NCBI RefSeq assembly: GCF_905480005.1
Contig: NZ_CAJQOO010000020.1
Coordinates: 1-45,856 of the forward strand
Length of the DNA: 45,856 nucleotides
Direction: 5' to 3'
Source of the DNA: an uncultured Maricaulis sp.
Lineage (GTDB): Bacteria > Pseudomonadota > Alphaproteobacteria > Caulobacterales > Maricaulaceae
Position numbers and translations under genes: made by a program. Under the pieces are notes generated by a model that did no database searches, was not told the origin of the DNA, and worked only from the letters and a program-made list of their open reading frames with translations. This document shows positions 10,825 to 19,788 of the stretch, piece after piece (position 1 is the stretch's first letter; the number at the start of each line of letters is the position of its first letter).

Positions 10825-12837
10825 TTACGCGGCCGGTACGGGATTGGCCGTGGCCAGTATCTCGTCACCCAAAGCCTGTTTGAGTGGGTCGAGATGGGGT
10901 TCGAATTTCTTCCATTGCGCGACGCCGCTGTCGAAGATCGGCTGGCGCACCTGTTCCGAACTTGCGGTTCGCACCGCGCGCTCGGTCGCATGGAAGTCGA
11001 GGCAAGCCTGCTCGAACGGCAGGTCGCAGAAATCGAGAAGTCGCCGCACCTGTCCGTCAAGATCGGCAACAACGTCTTCGTAGTTCACACGCAGGACCTG
11101 ACCGGGCAAGACCCGATCCCAATGATCCATCAGCGCGACATAATTTCGATAGTAATGCCCGATCTCTTCAAGACCATAGGTGAACTCCTGACCTTCCGCG
11201 AATAATTGCTTGAAGCCGGAGAAACAGCAGGCCATCGGATGACGGCGGGCATCAATGATCCGGGCATTGGGCAGGATCAATTTGATCAGGCCGATATGCC
11301 GGAAATTATTGGGCATCTTGTCGGTGAAGCGCGGCGCGCCGCCACGGTGGATGCGGGTATTGTCAAGATAGTCCCGGCCCAGCGCCGCAAGCTGGTCTTC
11401 GCTCAGCTCGTGGAGGATGCGTGGATACCGGGTCTTGTCGCTCAGCCGCTGTCGACCCCGAAGGCGATGCGAGAGAGCAAGGATATTCGGCAATTCCAGC
11501 GTGCCGTCGACCTGGCTGTGAGAGGCCAGAATTTGCTCAAGCAGGGTTGAGCCGGCGCGCGGCAGGCCAACGATGAAGATCGGGTCCGGGTCTTCACACC
11601 CCTTCCCCGACTGGGCCGCAAACAGGGCTGCATCACAGATCTCTGCCTGGGCCCGCAACTCCTCTTCCATCTGCTCGGTCGTGTAGCGGGCCTGGACCCG
11701 CTTCAGCGTATTGCCCTTCTCGTAGAAGGCGAAGGCATCGGCGATCTTGTTGCGATCCTCCGAGGCCTTGGCGAGGGCGAAACTGATATGAACCCGGTCC
11801 TGGAACGCCAGCTCGGTGCCCGCCTCGAGACCCTGCATGCGGGCAAGCTCATCATCCGTGAAGCGGTAGGTCTTGAGATTGGCCAGGCCGTACCAGGCAT
11901 CACCATGATCAGGCTTGGCCGCAAAGGCGGCTCGATAGCTGGCGATCGCCTCGTCCTGTCGGCCAAGCGTCTTGAGCGCATGACCGCGCGAGGTCAGTGT
12001 CGCCGGATCCTCGGGCAGGGCAGAGAGAATTTCGTCGAACAGGGCCAGCGCCTCGTCATAGCTGCCAGTCTGCATGCATTCGATCGCATAGTGCGATTTG
12101 AAGACCGGATTATCGCGGTCAGCCTCGAAGAGGTGGCGAGCCTGATCCAGGGCCGCGGTGAATTTCTGGCGCTTGCGCAGGACCTGGATGTGGTCGAGCC
12201 GCAATTGGGTATTGTCCGGCTCGAATTCGATCGCGCTCTCGAGCAGGAAATCCGCATCCTCGAGGACGCCGAAACGATTGCCCAGCTCGGCAAGAAGCCG
12301 CATGGCCTCGACATGGTGCGGATTTTTCTGAAGGAAGGCCCGGCAGAGCTTCTCCGCCTTGAGCAGCTTGCCTTCATGCAGGAGATGCGTGACCGAAACC
12401 AGTTCACGCGGCAAGGCACTGATCCGCTCGGCCTGGGCCGTGGCATTGCGGGCTTCCATCGGACGACCGGCCGCCTGATGCAGCTCGGCCTGCGCCTGCC
12501 AACTGGCCACCAGTGCCGGATTGAATCGGCACGCGCGCTGGAAGGCGATCAGGGCTCGATCCGTCTCGCCGAGCACGCGCAGGAGATGACCTTCCTCCTG
12601 GAAGGCGCGACCGAAATCCGGCGCGGTACGCTTGATCCGGTCGAGGGCGGCACGCGCCTCATCATGACGTTTGAGATAACGGGCACAGACCGCCTGCATG
12701 TAGAGAGCATCAGTATGGTCCGGTGACGCATCCAGAACCGGCTGCAAGGTCTCCAGAGCCGCATCAAAACGGCTTTCATACATTTGCTTTTGCGCTGTGG
12801 TCAGCGCCTGGACATGGATGTCCGTCTCTTCCGACAC
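10825..12837 (-). CDS. TPR-repeat protein with C-terminal sulfotransferase domain
   Basis: This 670-residue two-part protein has about eight TPR-like helical repeats (residues 5-350, with recurrent A...Y..A...P pattern). A PAPS-dependent sulfotransferase domain follows (about 415-655). The 5'-phosphosulfate loop is IFIVGLPRAGSTLLEQIL near residue 420. The 3'-phosphate region includes DARRHPMACCFSGFKQ, and the end has VLRVNYEDVVADLD and QVRQPIFDSGVAQWKKFE, typical of Sulfotransfer_3 proteins. There is no signal peptide, so it is probably cytoplasmic. GTG start at 12837 behind GGAGA (7-nt spacing). It sits between a TonB-dependent receptor (93 bp upstream, separated by a hairpin) and a BCCT gene (8 nt downstream). 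The acceptor is unknown. Such TPR-sulfotransferases are common in marine alphaproteobacteria but poorly characterised. Confidence 0.9.
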   Translation of the reverse strand: MSEETDIHVQALTTAQKQMYESRFDAALETLQPVLDASPDHTDALYMQAVCARYLKRHDEARAALDRIKRTAPDFGRAFQEEGHLLRVLGETDRALIAFQRACRFNPALVASWQAQAELHQAAGRPMEARNATAQAERISALPRELVSVTHLLHEGKLLKAEKLCRAFLQKNPHHVEAMRLLAELGNRFGVLEDADFLLESAIEFEPDNTQLRLDHIQVLRKRQKFTAALDQARHLFEADRDNPVFKSHYAIECMQTGSYDEALALFDEILSALPEDPATLTSRGHALKTLGRQDEAIASYRAAFAAKPDHGDAWYGLANLKTYRFTDDELARMQGLEAGTELAFQDRVHISFALAKASEDRNKIADAFAFYEKGNTLKRVQARYTTEQMEEELRAQAEICDAALFAAQSGKGCEDPDPIFIVGLPRAGSTLLEQILASHSQVDGTLELPNILALSHRLRGRQRLSDKTRYPRILHELSEDQLAALGRDYLDNTRIHRGGAPRFTDKMPNNFRHIGLIKLILPNARIIDARRHPMACCFSGFKQLFAEGQEFTYGLEEIGHYYRNYVALMDHWDRVLPGQVLRVNYEDVVADLDGQVRRLLDFCDLPFEQACLDFHATERAVRTASSEQVRQPIFDSGVAQWKKFEPHLDPLKQALGDEILATANPVPAA

Positions 12838-12860
12838 GCAGGGGTCTCCACCGGTCTTGC

Positions 12861-12896
12861 AGAAAACAGAAAGCGTCCCTTGAAGGGGACGCTTTC
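12861..12896 (-). terminator. Intrinsic terminator or attenuator after the TonB-dependent receptor
   Basis: Perfect 11-bp stem GAAAGCGTCCC (12869-12879) / GGGACGCTTTC (12886-12896) with a 6-nt loop, followed on the minus strand by TGTTTTCT. It lies 34 bp past the receptor stop and 24 bp before the sulfotransferase GTG, so it may set the ratio of receptor to downstream message. Confidence 0.75.
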
Positions 12897-12929
12897 CATT
12901 GTGGCCTCAGGCCAGCGGCATGTCAGGGC

Positions 12930-15470
12930 CTAGTACTGCACCCCGACGCGCAGGCCGATCGTACGCGGACGGATAATCGTCACGCGCTCGCGGTCATTGA
13001 CGAAGTTGTTCGAAATCTCACCGCGTTCATTGGTGAGATTGTTGGCGAACAATTCGACCGACCAGGTCTCACCGGTCAGACCCGTGGTGAAGTTCATCGA
13101 GGCATAGCCTTCGACGTCCGCCTTGTTGATTTCGATGACGTCGGAAACGCTGTCATCGGTGATCGTCACCTGCGGCATCACGTGCGCCATCACGCCATTG
13201 TCCAGAGACCACTCGTAACGAGCGCGGACATTGGCCTGGTAGCTCGGTGCGAATGCAAGCTCGGAGCCGACCAGCACATCGGTGGTCGGGGTCAGAACAT
13301 CCGTGATCTCGGTGTCGAGCAGCGAGAAGGCACCGACAACGGTCAGGCCCTGAATATCGGCCGGAGCCCAGGTCACTTCACCCTCAAGACCGCGAATTTC
13401 CGCATTGGCGGCATTATCCGAGAAGAAGAGGTTGGTGATGGACGGGTCGAAAATCGTCGTTTGCAGATTCTCGATCTCGACCATGAAGGCGTTACCGTTG
13501 AAACGGACCTGGTTGTCAAAGAGGTCGGTTTTCCAGCCGAACTCGTAATTGACCACTTCATCCGTATCGAGGGCAAACGGCACGGTGTAGCCACCAGGGC
13601 CGGCTGCGCCGCCCGGACGGTTCAGGAGACCCGGACGGAAACCTTCCGAAACGGTCGCGTAGAAGAGCGCGCCGTCGGTCGGGCGCCATTCCAGCGTCCC
13701 TTTGAAAATGAAGCCATCCGTTGCGGCGACATCGGGATTGCCGAATGGATTGTTCGCCGCATAGAGGGTCGAGATATTGGTGCCGAAGACCTGGGCATCA
13801 TCGGTCTGACCGAAGTTGAAGAAGGAGCCGTTCGCGCTACCCACGAGATCAACTTCGATGTCGTAATAACGAGCGCCCAGCGTGATCGAGAACTGGTCGG
13901 TCAGATCAAAGGTCGTCTCACCAAAGAGGCCGTACTGCTCGTCGGTGCGCAGGACATCATTCCGGAAGATGACGCCGGCCGGGAAAGGACCCGCGTCGGA
14001 GAAATAGCCCGGCGAGGCCGAACCGACTTCACCCGTCACCGCGGTATTGGTCAGCGGGTAGTTCGGAGCGAAGCCTGTGGTCACACCGTCAAAGGAGATC
14101 GCATTGACCGAACCCGGATAGGTGAAGTCATTGCGCTCGGCCACTTCCATATCGGAGTAGAAGCCGCCGAAGGTGGCGCGGATGCGGCGATCTTCCGGCG
14201 TATTGAAACGCAATTCCTGGGTGAAGACCTTGGTGCGCGTGTCCGACTGCACGAACAGGTTCGGCGCCTGACAAGTACCGGAGGGCGCGGCCGCTCCCGG
14301 ATAAGAGACCGAGCCGTCACAGATATAGTAGGGCAGATACTGGCCGACGAAGAGGTAATCGGAATAGTCGACGCGCTGATCGGTATTCCGATCCGTGTAG
14401 GCGCCGGTATAGACCATTTCCAGGGCGCCGAGGCGGCCTTCCAGAGTCCAGCTCGTATTGTGGAAATAATCGTCCAGCTCATCTTCCTCGAAGCGCTGGA
14501 TTTCCAGGTCATCGAGCGTCGGATCCATGAAGAACACGCCTTCGGAGTCCAGCTGCTGCTGCATGTGCATGACGGTCAGGGACCAGTCCGCATTGAAGTC
14601 ATACAGGGCGCTGAGACGGAAACCGGAATAGGTCGTGTCGTTGAAATCCTTTTCCAGCAGGTCGGAATTGTTGGCGTCGAGGAAAGTGACACCGGAGAGA
14701 TCCGCCGTGGACTGGAAGCCGGCGCGCGTCGCGCTGACCGGAACGCCATTGTCACGCATCGTGCCGGCGGCACGGAACCGCGCGGATTCGCGTGCGCTGC
14801 GCGTGCCCGGCACATTATCGATATAGCCGCCCTGCTGATCGACATAGACCACGCCGCGAATGGCGAAATTGTCAGCCACCGGCATGTTGACGACAGCTTC
14901 GACCTTGTTGGACATCTCGCCGCCTTCGGTGAAGGAGACCGCGAAATTCGACGAAGCGGAGAAGCCGGACGGGTCCGGGCGGTTGGTGATCAGGCGGACC
15001 GTACCGGCCTGCGAGGACGAACCGTAGAGCGTGCCCTGCGGCCCCGGGAGAACCTCGACGCGCGCCAGGTCGGCGGCATAAACATCCAGGTTACGACCCG
15101 GCTGGGATACCGGCTGCTCATCGAGATAGAGCGCGACGTTCGGCGCCAGACCGGCCACACCGGCCGTGGTCAGGTTCGGAGTCGTGGAAGCGAGGCCGCG
15201 GATATAGATCGTGGCCTGACCCGGACCGGAGCCGCCGGCGGTGACGCCTGGCAGCTGCTGCAGGTAGTCGGTGAAGACATCAACGCCGAGCTCGTCCAGC
15301 GTTTCCTCATTCATCGCGTTAACGGCGAGAGGAATGTCCTGGGTGCTCTGTTCGCGCTTGGTGGCGGTCACGGTGACGACGTCGACCTGGGCGGCGGCGA
15401 GGCCAGCTCCGGCAATCGACAGGGTCGCGGCGGTTAGAATGGTTGTAGAAAGTGCCCGTTGCTTCAGCAT
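12930..15470 (-). CDS. TonB-dependent outer membrane receptor
   Basis: This 846-residue outer-membrane transporter is energised by TonB/ExbB/ExbD. Signal peptide residues 1-27 (ends LAAAQ), a TonB-box-like DVVTVTATKRE at about 29-39, and a plug domain to about residue 165 (LQQLPGVTAGG, IYIRGLAST, LPGPQGTLYGSSSQAGTV) are visible. A 22-strand-type barrel follows, rich in aromatic strand ends. It ends RVGVQY, with tyrosine rather than the more usual phenylalanine as last residue. The style is that of the Sphingomonas/Caulobacter receptors used for carbohydrates, aromatics or lipidic acids; the substrate cannot be assigned. The ribosome site is weak. It is divergent from a MarR regulator across 374 bp with operator-like palindromes, and has its own terminator downstream. 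Confidence 0.93.
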   Translation of the reverse strand: MLKQRALSTTILTAATLSIAGAGLAAAQVDVVTVTATKREQSTQDIPLAVNAMNEETLDELGVDVFTDYLQQLPGVTAGGSGPGQATIYIRGLASTTPNLTTAGVAGLAPNVALYLDEQPVSQPGRNLDVYAADLARVEVLPGPQGTLYGSSSQAGTVRLITNRPDPSGFSASSNFAVSFTEGGEMSNKVEAVVNMPVADNFAIRGVVYVDQQGGYIDNVPGTRSARESARFRAAGTMRDNGVPVSATRAGFQSTADLSGVTFLDANNSDLLEKDFNDTTYSGFRLSALYDFNADWSLTVMHMQQQLDSEGVFFMDPTLDDLEIQRFEEDELDDYFHNTSWTLEGRLGALEMVYTGAYTDRNTDQRVDYSDYLFVGQYLPYYICDGSVSYPGAAAPSGTCQAPNLFVQSDTRTKVFTQELRFNTPEDRRIRATFGGFYSDMEVAERNDFTYPGSVNAISFDGVTTGFAPNYPLTNTAVTGEVGSASPGYFSDAGPFPAGVIFRNDVLRTDEQYGLFGETTFDLTDQFSITLGARYYDIEVDLVGSANGSFFNFGQTDDAQVFGTNISTLYAANNPFGNPDVAATDGFIFKGTLEWRPTDGALFYATVSEGFRPGLLNRPGGAAGPGGYTVPFALDTDEVVNYEFGWKTDLFDNQVRFNGNAFMVEIENLQTTIFDPSITNLFFSDNAANAEIRGLEGEVTWAPADIQGLTVVGAFSLLDTEITDVLTPTTDVLVGSELAFAPSYQANVRARYEWSLDNGVMAHVMPQVTITDDSVSDVIEINKADVEGYASMNFTTGLTGETWSVELFANNLTNERGEISNNFVNDRERVTIIRPRTIGLRVGVQY

Positions 15471-15693
15471 GACGTGGTGACAGTCCCTTGTGGCGTTACG
15501 GTTGAAGGGCTGTGTAGAGTTTCCGGTACGCGCTGGCCAGCATGCTTTGAGTTGAAACTTTCAGCTCGAAACACCAATCAGCGCAGGGCGCCTCTCCGAT
15601 CAATTGAAAGTTACTGAATTAAAACGGGAAAATCGCTACCGTTACAAGAATGCGACAGGACAGATCGAAATCCGGTTTCGTTTTGCTCTCGCC

Positions 15694-15757
15694 ATGGCTG
15701 GCCTTGCTTCTTTGAGATCAAAACAATGGCGGGCCTTGCTTCTTCGAGATCAAAACA
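15694..15757. repeat. 32-bp perfect-length tandem duplication
   Basis: Copy 1 is 15694-15725 and copy 2 is 15726-15757, directly abutting, identical at 30 of 32 positions (differences T/G at position 6 and T/C at position 20). Both begin ATGGC and end GAGATCAAAACA. Each carries one copy of the palindrome described separately. Confidence 0.95.
15711..15754. promoter_or_regulatory. Paired operator-like palindromes upstream of marR
   Basis: TTTGAGATCAAA (15711-15722) is a perfect TTTGA-GA-TCAAA dyad. Its duplicate TTCGAGATCAAA (15743-15754) has one changed base. The centres are 32 bp apart, about three DNA turns, so two bound dimers would lie on the same face. A 10/12 match, TTTGAGTTGAAA, lies at 15546-15557 near the receptor gene. 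Assignment to the adjacent MarR protein is inference. Confidence 0.5.
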
Positions 15758-15844
15758 GATGAATTGCACGCGACACGCGCAAACCTGTTGGAATGCGGCA
15801 AGGCTGGCGATACATCAAAAGGCAGAACCAAACAGGCGACACGC

Positions 15845-16315
15845 ATGAGCGATCACGACGAAATCCTTGTGGCCCTTCGGCGCATTACCCGCGCCATTGA
15901 TCTGCAATCAAAACGCCTGGTCAAAGCGACCGGGCTTACCGCACCGCAGCTGGTCGTGATCGACACGCTTCGCAAGCGCGGGGACTTGTCGCCCAGCGCG
16001 ATTGCACGAGCCGTGTCGCTCAGCCAGGCGACCATTACCTCGATCCTCGATCGCTTGACCCAGGCCGGGCTGGTGGAACGCGTGAAGAGCGACACGGACA
16101 AGCGCGTGGTCATGGCCAGATTGACCGATACCGGCCGCGCGGCCGGTGAAAATGCCCCGGAGCTTCTCCAGGCCGGCTTCCTGCGTTCCTTCCGCAAACT
16201 GCAGCCCTGGGAACAGAATATGCTGATCGCTTCACTGCAAAGAATCGCCGAGTTGATGGACGCGGAAGGACTCGATGCTGCGCCCTTCCTCGATACCGGC
16301 GAAATCACGCAATGA
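15845..16315 (+). CDS. MarR-family winged-helix transcriptional regulator
   Basis: This 156-residue cytoplasmic dimeric repressor is of ordinary MarR length. The winged-helix core spans about residues 30-100. The recognition helix region is LSPSAIARAVSLSQATITSI and the wing is LVERVKSDTDKRVVMARLT. N- and C-terminal helices for dimerisation flank it. The ATG at 15845 is preferred because the product begins at the usual family position; an in-frame TTG at 15764 would add 27 unrelated residues. The stop overlaps the start of the CoA-transferase gene (ATGA), so both are co-expressed. It is divergent from a TonB-dependent receptor and has palindromes upstream, which suggests control of both directions. 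The ligand may be an acyl-CoA or aromatic acid, by analogy with MarR genes beside CoA-transferases. Confidence 0.88.
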   Translation: MSDHDEILVALRRITRAIDLQSKRLVKATGLTAPQLVVIDTLRKRGDLSPSAIARAVSLSQATITSILDRLTQAGLVERVKSDTDKRVVMARLTDTGRAAGENAPELLQAGFLRSFRKLQPWEQNMLIASLQRIAELMDAEGLDAAPFLDTGEITQ

Positions 16316-17487
16316 GTTCCGCGCCGGATCGCGCGTTGACCGGCCTGAAAGTGGTCGAGCTCGCCCGCATCCTGGCCGGCCCCTGGGTTGGACAGACCCT
16401 CGCTGATCTCGGCGCCGACGTGATCAAGGTGGAAAGCCCGGCCGGCGACGACACCCGCAGCTGGGGCCCGCCCTGGATCGATCATGAAAGCGGGCGATCG
16501 GCGGCCTATTACCATTCCTGCAATCGCGGCAAACGCTCGGTCACCGCAGACTTCCGCAAGGCAGAGGATCTCGATTTCGTTCGCGCGCTCATCGCCGACG
16601 CCGATGTCGTGGTCGAGAATTTCAAGGTTGGCGGGTTGGAGAAATTCGGGCTCGATCATGCCAGTCTCGTCGCCGAGCACCCGCGGCTGGTCTATTGCTC
16701 GGTTACCGGATTTGGCCAGACCGGTCCCTATGCCCACCGGGCCGGTTATGACCTCGCCATCCAGGCCATGAGCGGCGTCATGGACATCACCGGCGAAGCC
16801 GACGGGCCGCCCCAGCGCCTCGGCGTCGCCTTCGCCGACGTGTTCACCGGCCTCTATGCCACGATCGCCATCCAGGCGGCGCTCGCGCAGCGTGAGCGCA
16901 CGGGGCGCGGGCAATTCATCGACATGGCGTTGCTCGATTCGATGATCGGCGTACTGGGCAATCAGGCGATGAACTATCTTGCCACGGGCACACCGCCCCG
17001 CCGGATCGGCAATGCCCACCCCTCCATCGTGCCCTATCAGGAATTCACCTGTTCGAACGGACACATCATCATCGCCTGCGGCAATGACAGCCAGTTCGAC
17101 CGGTTGAGTCGGGCCCTGGCGATGGACGAGGCCGTTCGCGAGGCCAACCAGACCAATGCCCAGCGCGTTGGCAACCGGGCAGACCTCGCAGCCGTGATGG
17201 CGGACAAGCTCATCCTCATGTCCCGCGAGGACGCGCTGGCGATGCTTGAAACCAATGGTGTCCCTGCCGGCCCGATCAATACGATCGGCGAAGCCTTCCA
17301 GGATCCGCAAGTCCAGGCCCGCGGCCTGTCGATCGAGTCGGATGGTATCCCCGGTCTGCGCTCGCCGATCCGCATGTCAGACAGCGAGACAGGCGCCACG
17401 ACACGCGCGCCCGGTCTCGGCGAACACACCGAGGCCGTGAAGGCCGAATTGCGCCGAAAAGGCTGGAGCGGACCCGGCAAGGAATAG
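16312..17487 (+). CDS. CaiB/BaiF-type (family III) CoA-transferase
   Basis: This 391-residue enzyme moves CoA between carboxylic acids. Family marks are the N-terminal LKVVELARILAGPWVGQTLADLGADVIKVE, given here in two parts: LKVVELARILAGPW (residues 9-22) and LADLGADVIKVE (26-37). Then come DDTRSWGPPW, SVTGFGQTGPYAHRAGYDL and the catalytic-aspartate region GVAFADVFTGLYA, where Asp176 aligns with the CaiB active-site Asp. The C-terminal small domain includes NGVPAGPINTIGEAF. The length is normal. Its ATG overlaps the marR stop. The donor and acceptor acids are unknown; the surrounding beta-oxidation genes suggest activation of a catabolic acid. It is convergent with the bifunctional dehydrogenase gene after 35 bp. 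Confidence 0.92.
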   Translation: MSSAPDRALTGLKVVELARILAGPWVGQTLADLGADVIKVESPAGDDTRSWGPPWIDHESGRSAAYYHSCNRGKRSVTADFRKAEDLDFVRALIADADVVVENFKVGGLEKFGLDHASLVAEHPRLVYCSVTGFGQTGPYAHRAGYDLAIQAMSGVMDITGEADGPPQRLGVAFADVFTGLYATIAIQAALAQRERTGRGQFIDMALLDSMIGVLGNQAMNYLATGTPPRRIGNAHPSIVPYQEFTCSNGHIIIACGNDSQFDRLSRALAMDEAVREANQTNAQRVGNRADLAAVMADKLILMSREDALAMLETNGVPAGPINTIGEAFQDPQVQARGLSIESDGIPGLRSPIRMSDSETGATTRAPGLGEHTEAVKAELRRKGWSGPGKE

Positions 17488-17522
17488 GGCCCGCCCCGAC
17501 CCGCGTGCTGGCGCTGCCGGTC

Positions 17523-19562
17523 CTAGCCGTTGAACCGATCACCCTTGGCCGCCTTGTCAGCGAGATAGGGCGAAACCTCGTGTCCAAAGCTCTTCAGACC
17601 TTCGACGACAACGTCGAGACCAATCATATCCGCCCAGAACATGGGTCCGCCTGTATAGGCTGGCCAACCATAGCCATTGATCCAGACGGTATCGATGTCC
17701 GAAGCACGCTGGGCCATGCCTTCCTCGAGTATTTTCGCGCCCTCATTCACCATCGGGAAGAGCAGCCGGTTGCGGATTTCCTCGGCTGAATAGGATTGCG
17801 GCGTTTCGCCGGCCTTGGCGACAAAGCCGGCTATGACCTCCTCGACCTCGGCGGACGGCGTCCGGCGACGGTTTTCGTCGTAGTCGTAGAAGCCCTTGCC
17901 TGTCTTCTGACCGCGACGATCACGCTCGCACAGGACATCGCGAATGGTTTCACTGTTGGATGCCTCCCTGTTCCAGCCGAGATCCAGGCCAGCCAGGTCG
18001 GCCATCTGGAACGGCCCCATTGGCATGCCGAAATCGGTCAGCGAATTGTCGACCTCCCACGGCTTGATACCCTGCATCAGCATGGCATTGGCTGCCTGCT
18101 GACGCGGGGACAGCATGCGGTTGCCGATGAATCCGTGACAAACGCCCGAGACCACGGCGACCTTGCCGATCTTCTTGGACAACGCCATCGCCGTTTTCAG
18201 AACCGCCGGGGCCGTCTTCGCGGCGCGAACAATCTCCAGCAAGCGCATGACATTGGCAGGCGAGAAGAAGTGCAGGCCCAGCACATGGTCAGGCCGCGTG
18301 GTGACAGCCGCCATCTCGTCGACATTCAGATAGGAGGTATTGGAAGCGAGAATGGCGCCCGGCTTCACGATCGCGTCCAGCTTGGTGAAGACCTCCTTCT
18401 TCACATCCATATTCTCGAAGACAGCCTCGATCACCAGATCGCTATCGGCCAGATCCTCCATCTCGAGCGTCGGCGTCAGGCGACCCATGCATTGCTCGAC
18501 CTGTTCGGCGGTGAACTTGCCGCGAGCGGCGGAGCGCTCATAATTCTTGCGAATGATGGACACGCCGCGATCGAGCGCATCCTGTTCGCGCTCGAGAAGG
18601 GTCACCGGAATACCGGCCGACAGGAAGTTCATGGCGATGCCGCCGCCCATTGTGCCCGCGCCGAGAATGCCGACGCGATTGATCGGCAAAACCGGCGTGT
18701 CGGCCGGAATGTCATCGATCTTGCTGGCCGCGCGCTCGGCAAAGAAGACATGGCGCAAGGCCCGGGACTGGGTCCCCGTCACCAACTTGCCAAAGAGCTC
18801 ACGCTCTTTCTTCACGCCATCCGAGAAAGGCATTTCAGCGGCGGCGCGGACCGCCTGGAGACAGGCTTCCGGCGCTTCAAAATCCTTGAGGCGGCGCATC
18901 TCGGTCTTGCGGAAACTATCGAAGAATTCCTCGCCCAAGCCGGACTCGATCTTGTCGGCGCGCGCGCTGGAAACCGGATGGCTGTCCGACCCGATCACAT
19001 GCTTCGCGAAAGCCACACCGCTCTCTGCCAGTTGGTCATCGGCCACAAGCTTGTCGACGAGACCGATACGCTCAGCGGCAGCCGCGGGAATTGGATCGCC
19101 CTTGACGATCATGGGCAGGGCCGCCTCGACGCCAACCACTCGGGGAAGGCGCTGCGTTCCGCCGGCACCCGGCAGAAGACCAAGCTTCACTTCCGGCAGG
19201 CCGAGCTTGGCGGACGCGACCGCGATCCGGTAATGGCAACCCAGCGCGACTTCCAGACCACCCCCCAGTGCGGTGCCGTGAATGGCCGCGACCACCGGCT
19301 TCTTGCTGGCTTCGATCGTATCGATCACCTCGGGAAGCGACGGTCCGACCGGCGGTTTGCCGAACTCGGTGATATCAGCGCCGGCGAAGAAAGTCCGACC
19401 CTCACACGTAATCACCACCGCCTTGATCGAGTCATCCGAGGCCGCCGTCGCCATCGCCTCGGCGAGCCCGGCTCGGACCGCCTGACCGAGTGCATTGACC
19501 GGCGGATTGTTCGAGGTGACGACGAGCACGTCCCCGTCCTGGCGCGTTGTGACAACCGACAT
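17523..19562 (-). CDS. Bifunctional enoyl-CoA hydratase / 3-hydroxyacyl-CoA dehydrogenase (FadB/FadJ type)
   Basis: This 679-residue multifunctional beta-oxidation enzyme has two parts. The N-terminal crotonase domain (about 1-190) has an oxyanion-hole region [20 protein letters not shown] and a catalytic-Glu region [20 protein letters not shown]. The NAD-binding dehydrogenase domain (about 290-475) has [34 protein letters not shown] and the catalytic His within it. C-terminal 3HCDH domains begin at HGFIGNRML. It is shorter than E. coli FadB (about 729) and resembles the peroxisomal-like single-chain forms common in alphaproteobacteria. The ATG at 19562 is chosen because AGGAGA stands 5 nt upstream; an in-frame GTG at 19580 lies upstream of that site. 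It is divergent from an acyl-CoA ligase. Confidence 0.93.
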   Translation of the reverse strand: MSVVTTRQDGDVLVVTSNNPPVNALGQAVRAGLAEAMATAASDDSIKAVVITCEGRTFFAGADITEFGKPPVGPSLPEVIDTIEASKKPVVAAIHGTALGGGLEVALGCHYRIAVASAKLGLPEVKLGLLPGAGGTQRLPRVVGVEAALPMIVKGDPIPAAAAERIGLVDKLVADDQLAESGVAFAKHVIGSDSHPVSSARADKIESGLGEEFFDSFRKTEMRRLKDFEAPEACLQAVRAAAEMPFSDGVKKERELFGKLVTGTQSRALRHVFFAERAASKIDDIPADTPVLPINRVGILGAGTMGGGIAMNFLSAGIPVTLLEREQDALDRGVSIIRKNYERSAARGKFTAEQVEQCMGRLTPTLEMEDLADSDLVIEAVFENMDVKKEVFTKLDAIVKPGAILASNTSYLNVDEMAAVTTRPDHVLGLHFFSPANVMRLLEIVRAAKTAPAVLKTAMALSKKIGKVAVVSGVCHGFIGNRMLSPRQQAANAMLMQGIKPWEVDNSLTDFGMPMGPFQMADLAGLDLGWNREASNSETIRDVLCERDRRGQKTGKGFYDYDENRRRTPSAEVEEVIAGFVAKAGETPQSYSAEEIRNRLLFPMVNEGAKILEEGMAQRASDIDTVWINGYGWPAYTGGPMFWADMIGLDVVVEGLKSFGHEVSPYLADKAAKGDRFNG

Positions 19563-19567
19563 CCCGT

Positions 19568-19573
19568 TCTCCT
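19568..19573 (-). promoter_or_regulatory. Ribosome binding site deciding the start of the bifunctional dehydrogenase
   Basis: AGGAGA on the minus strand, 5 nt before ATG 19562. It lies inside the longer open frame that begins with GTG at 19580, so the longer start would have no usable site. Confidence 0.7.
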
Positions 19574-19608
19574 GTTTCACCGCCCGCTCCGGGGCGTTCC
19601 AGTGGCGT

Positions 19609-19625
19609 GTTTCACGTTACGAAAC
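19609..19625. promoter_or_regulatory. Inverted repeat in the fad/ligase divergent promoter
   Basis: GTTTC-N7-GAAAC lies 47 bp upstream of the dehydrogenase start in the 226-bp divergent region. ACATACCC near 19651-19658 is one base from the CATACCG element seen in three other promoters of the window. Regulator unknown. Confidence 0.3.
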
Positions 19626-19788
19626 CTGGCCGCAACGCACTGACAAGGCTACATACCCTGCCTTCGATATAGTAGACAAGCACAGGCCGCGCTAGGGCGG
19701 GATGCGTAGCCCTTGTGATAAATATCGTTCGACATTATCGTCGGCACAACAATTATGGAAGCAAACCCGAAACAGGATTTTGTGGGGG

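Larger units (their letters stand above)
15471..15844. other. 374-bp divergent control region between TonB receptor and marR
   Basis: No convincing gene lies here. It holds the promoters for the leftward receptor and rightward marR genes, an AT-rich block near 15600-15650, a palindrome-like TTTGAGTTGAAA at 15546-15557 and a 32-bp tandem duplication at 15694-15757. A TTG-started extension of marR to 15764 would enter this region but has no ribosome site. Confidence 0.7.

Noticed and set aside
12723-15437. 904-codon open frame on the plus strand
   Set aside because: It runs antisense to the TonB receptor and sulfotransferase genes. Its product is rich in Arg, Gly, His and Ile repeats with no domain, whereas the minus strand gives full families. 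It is a shadow of high-GC codon bias.
15764-15844. Longer TTG start for marR
   Set aside because: Adds 27 residues with no family similarity and lacks a ribosome site.
15853-17310. 485-codon minus-strand open frame
   Set aside because: Antisense to marR and the CaiB-type gene; no similarity seen.
17796-19643. 615-codon plus-strand open frame
   Set aside because: Antisense to the FadB-type gene, which shows all catalytic motifs. The product is His/Arg-rich and unlike any family.
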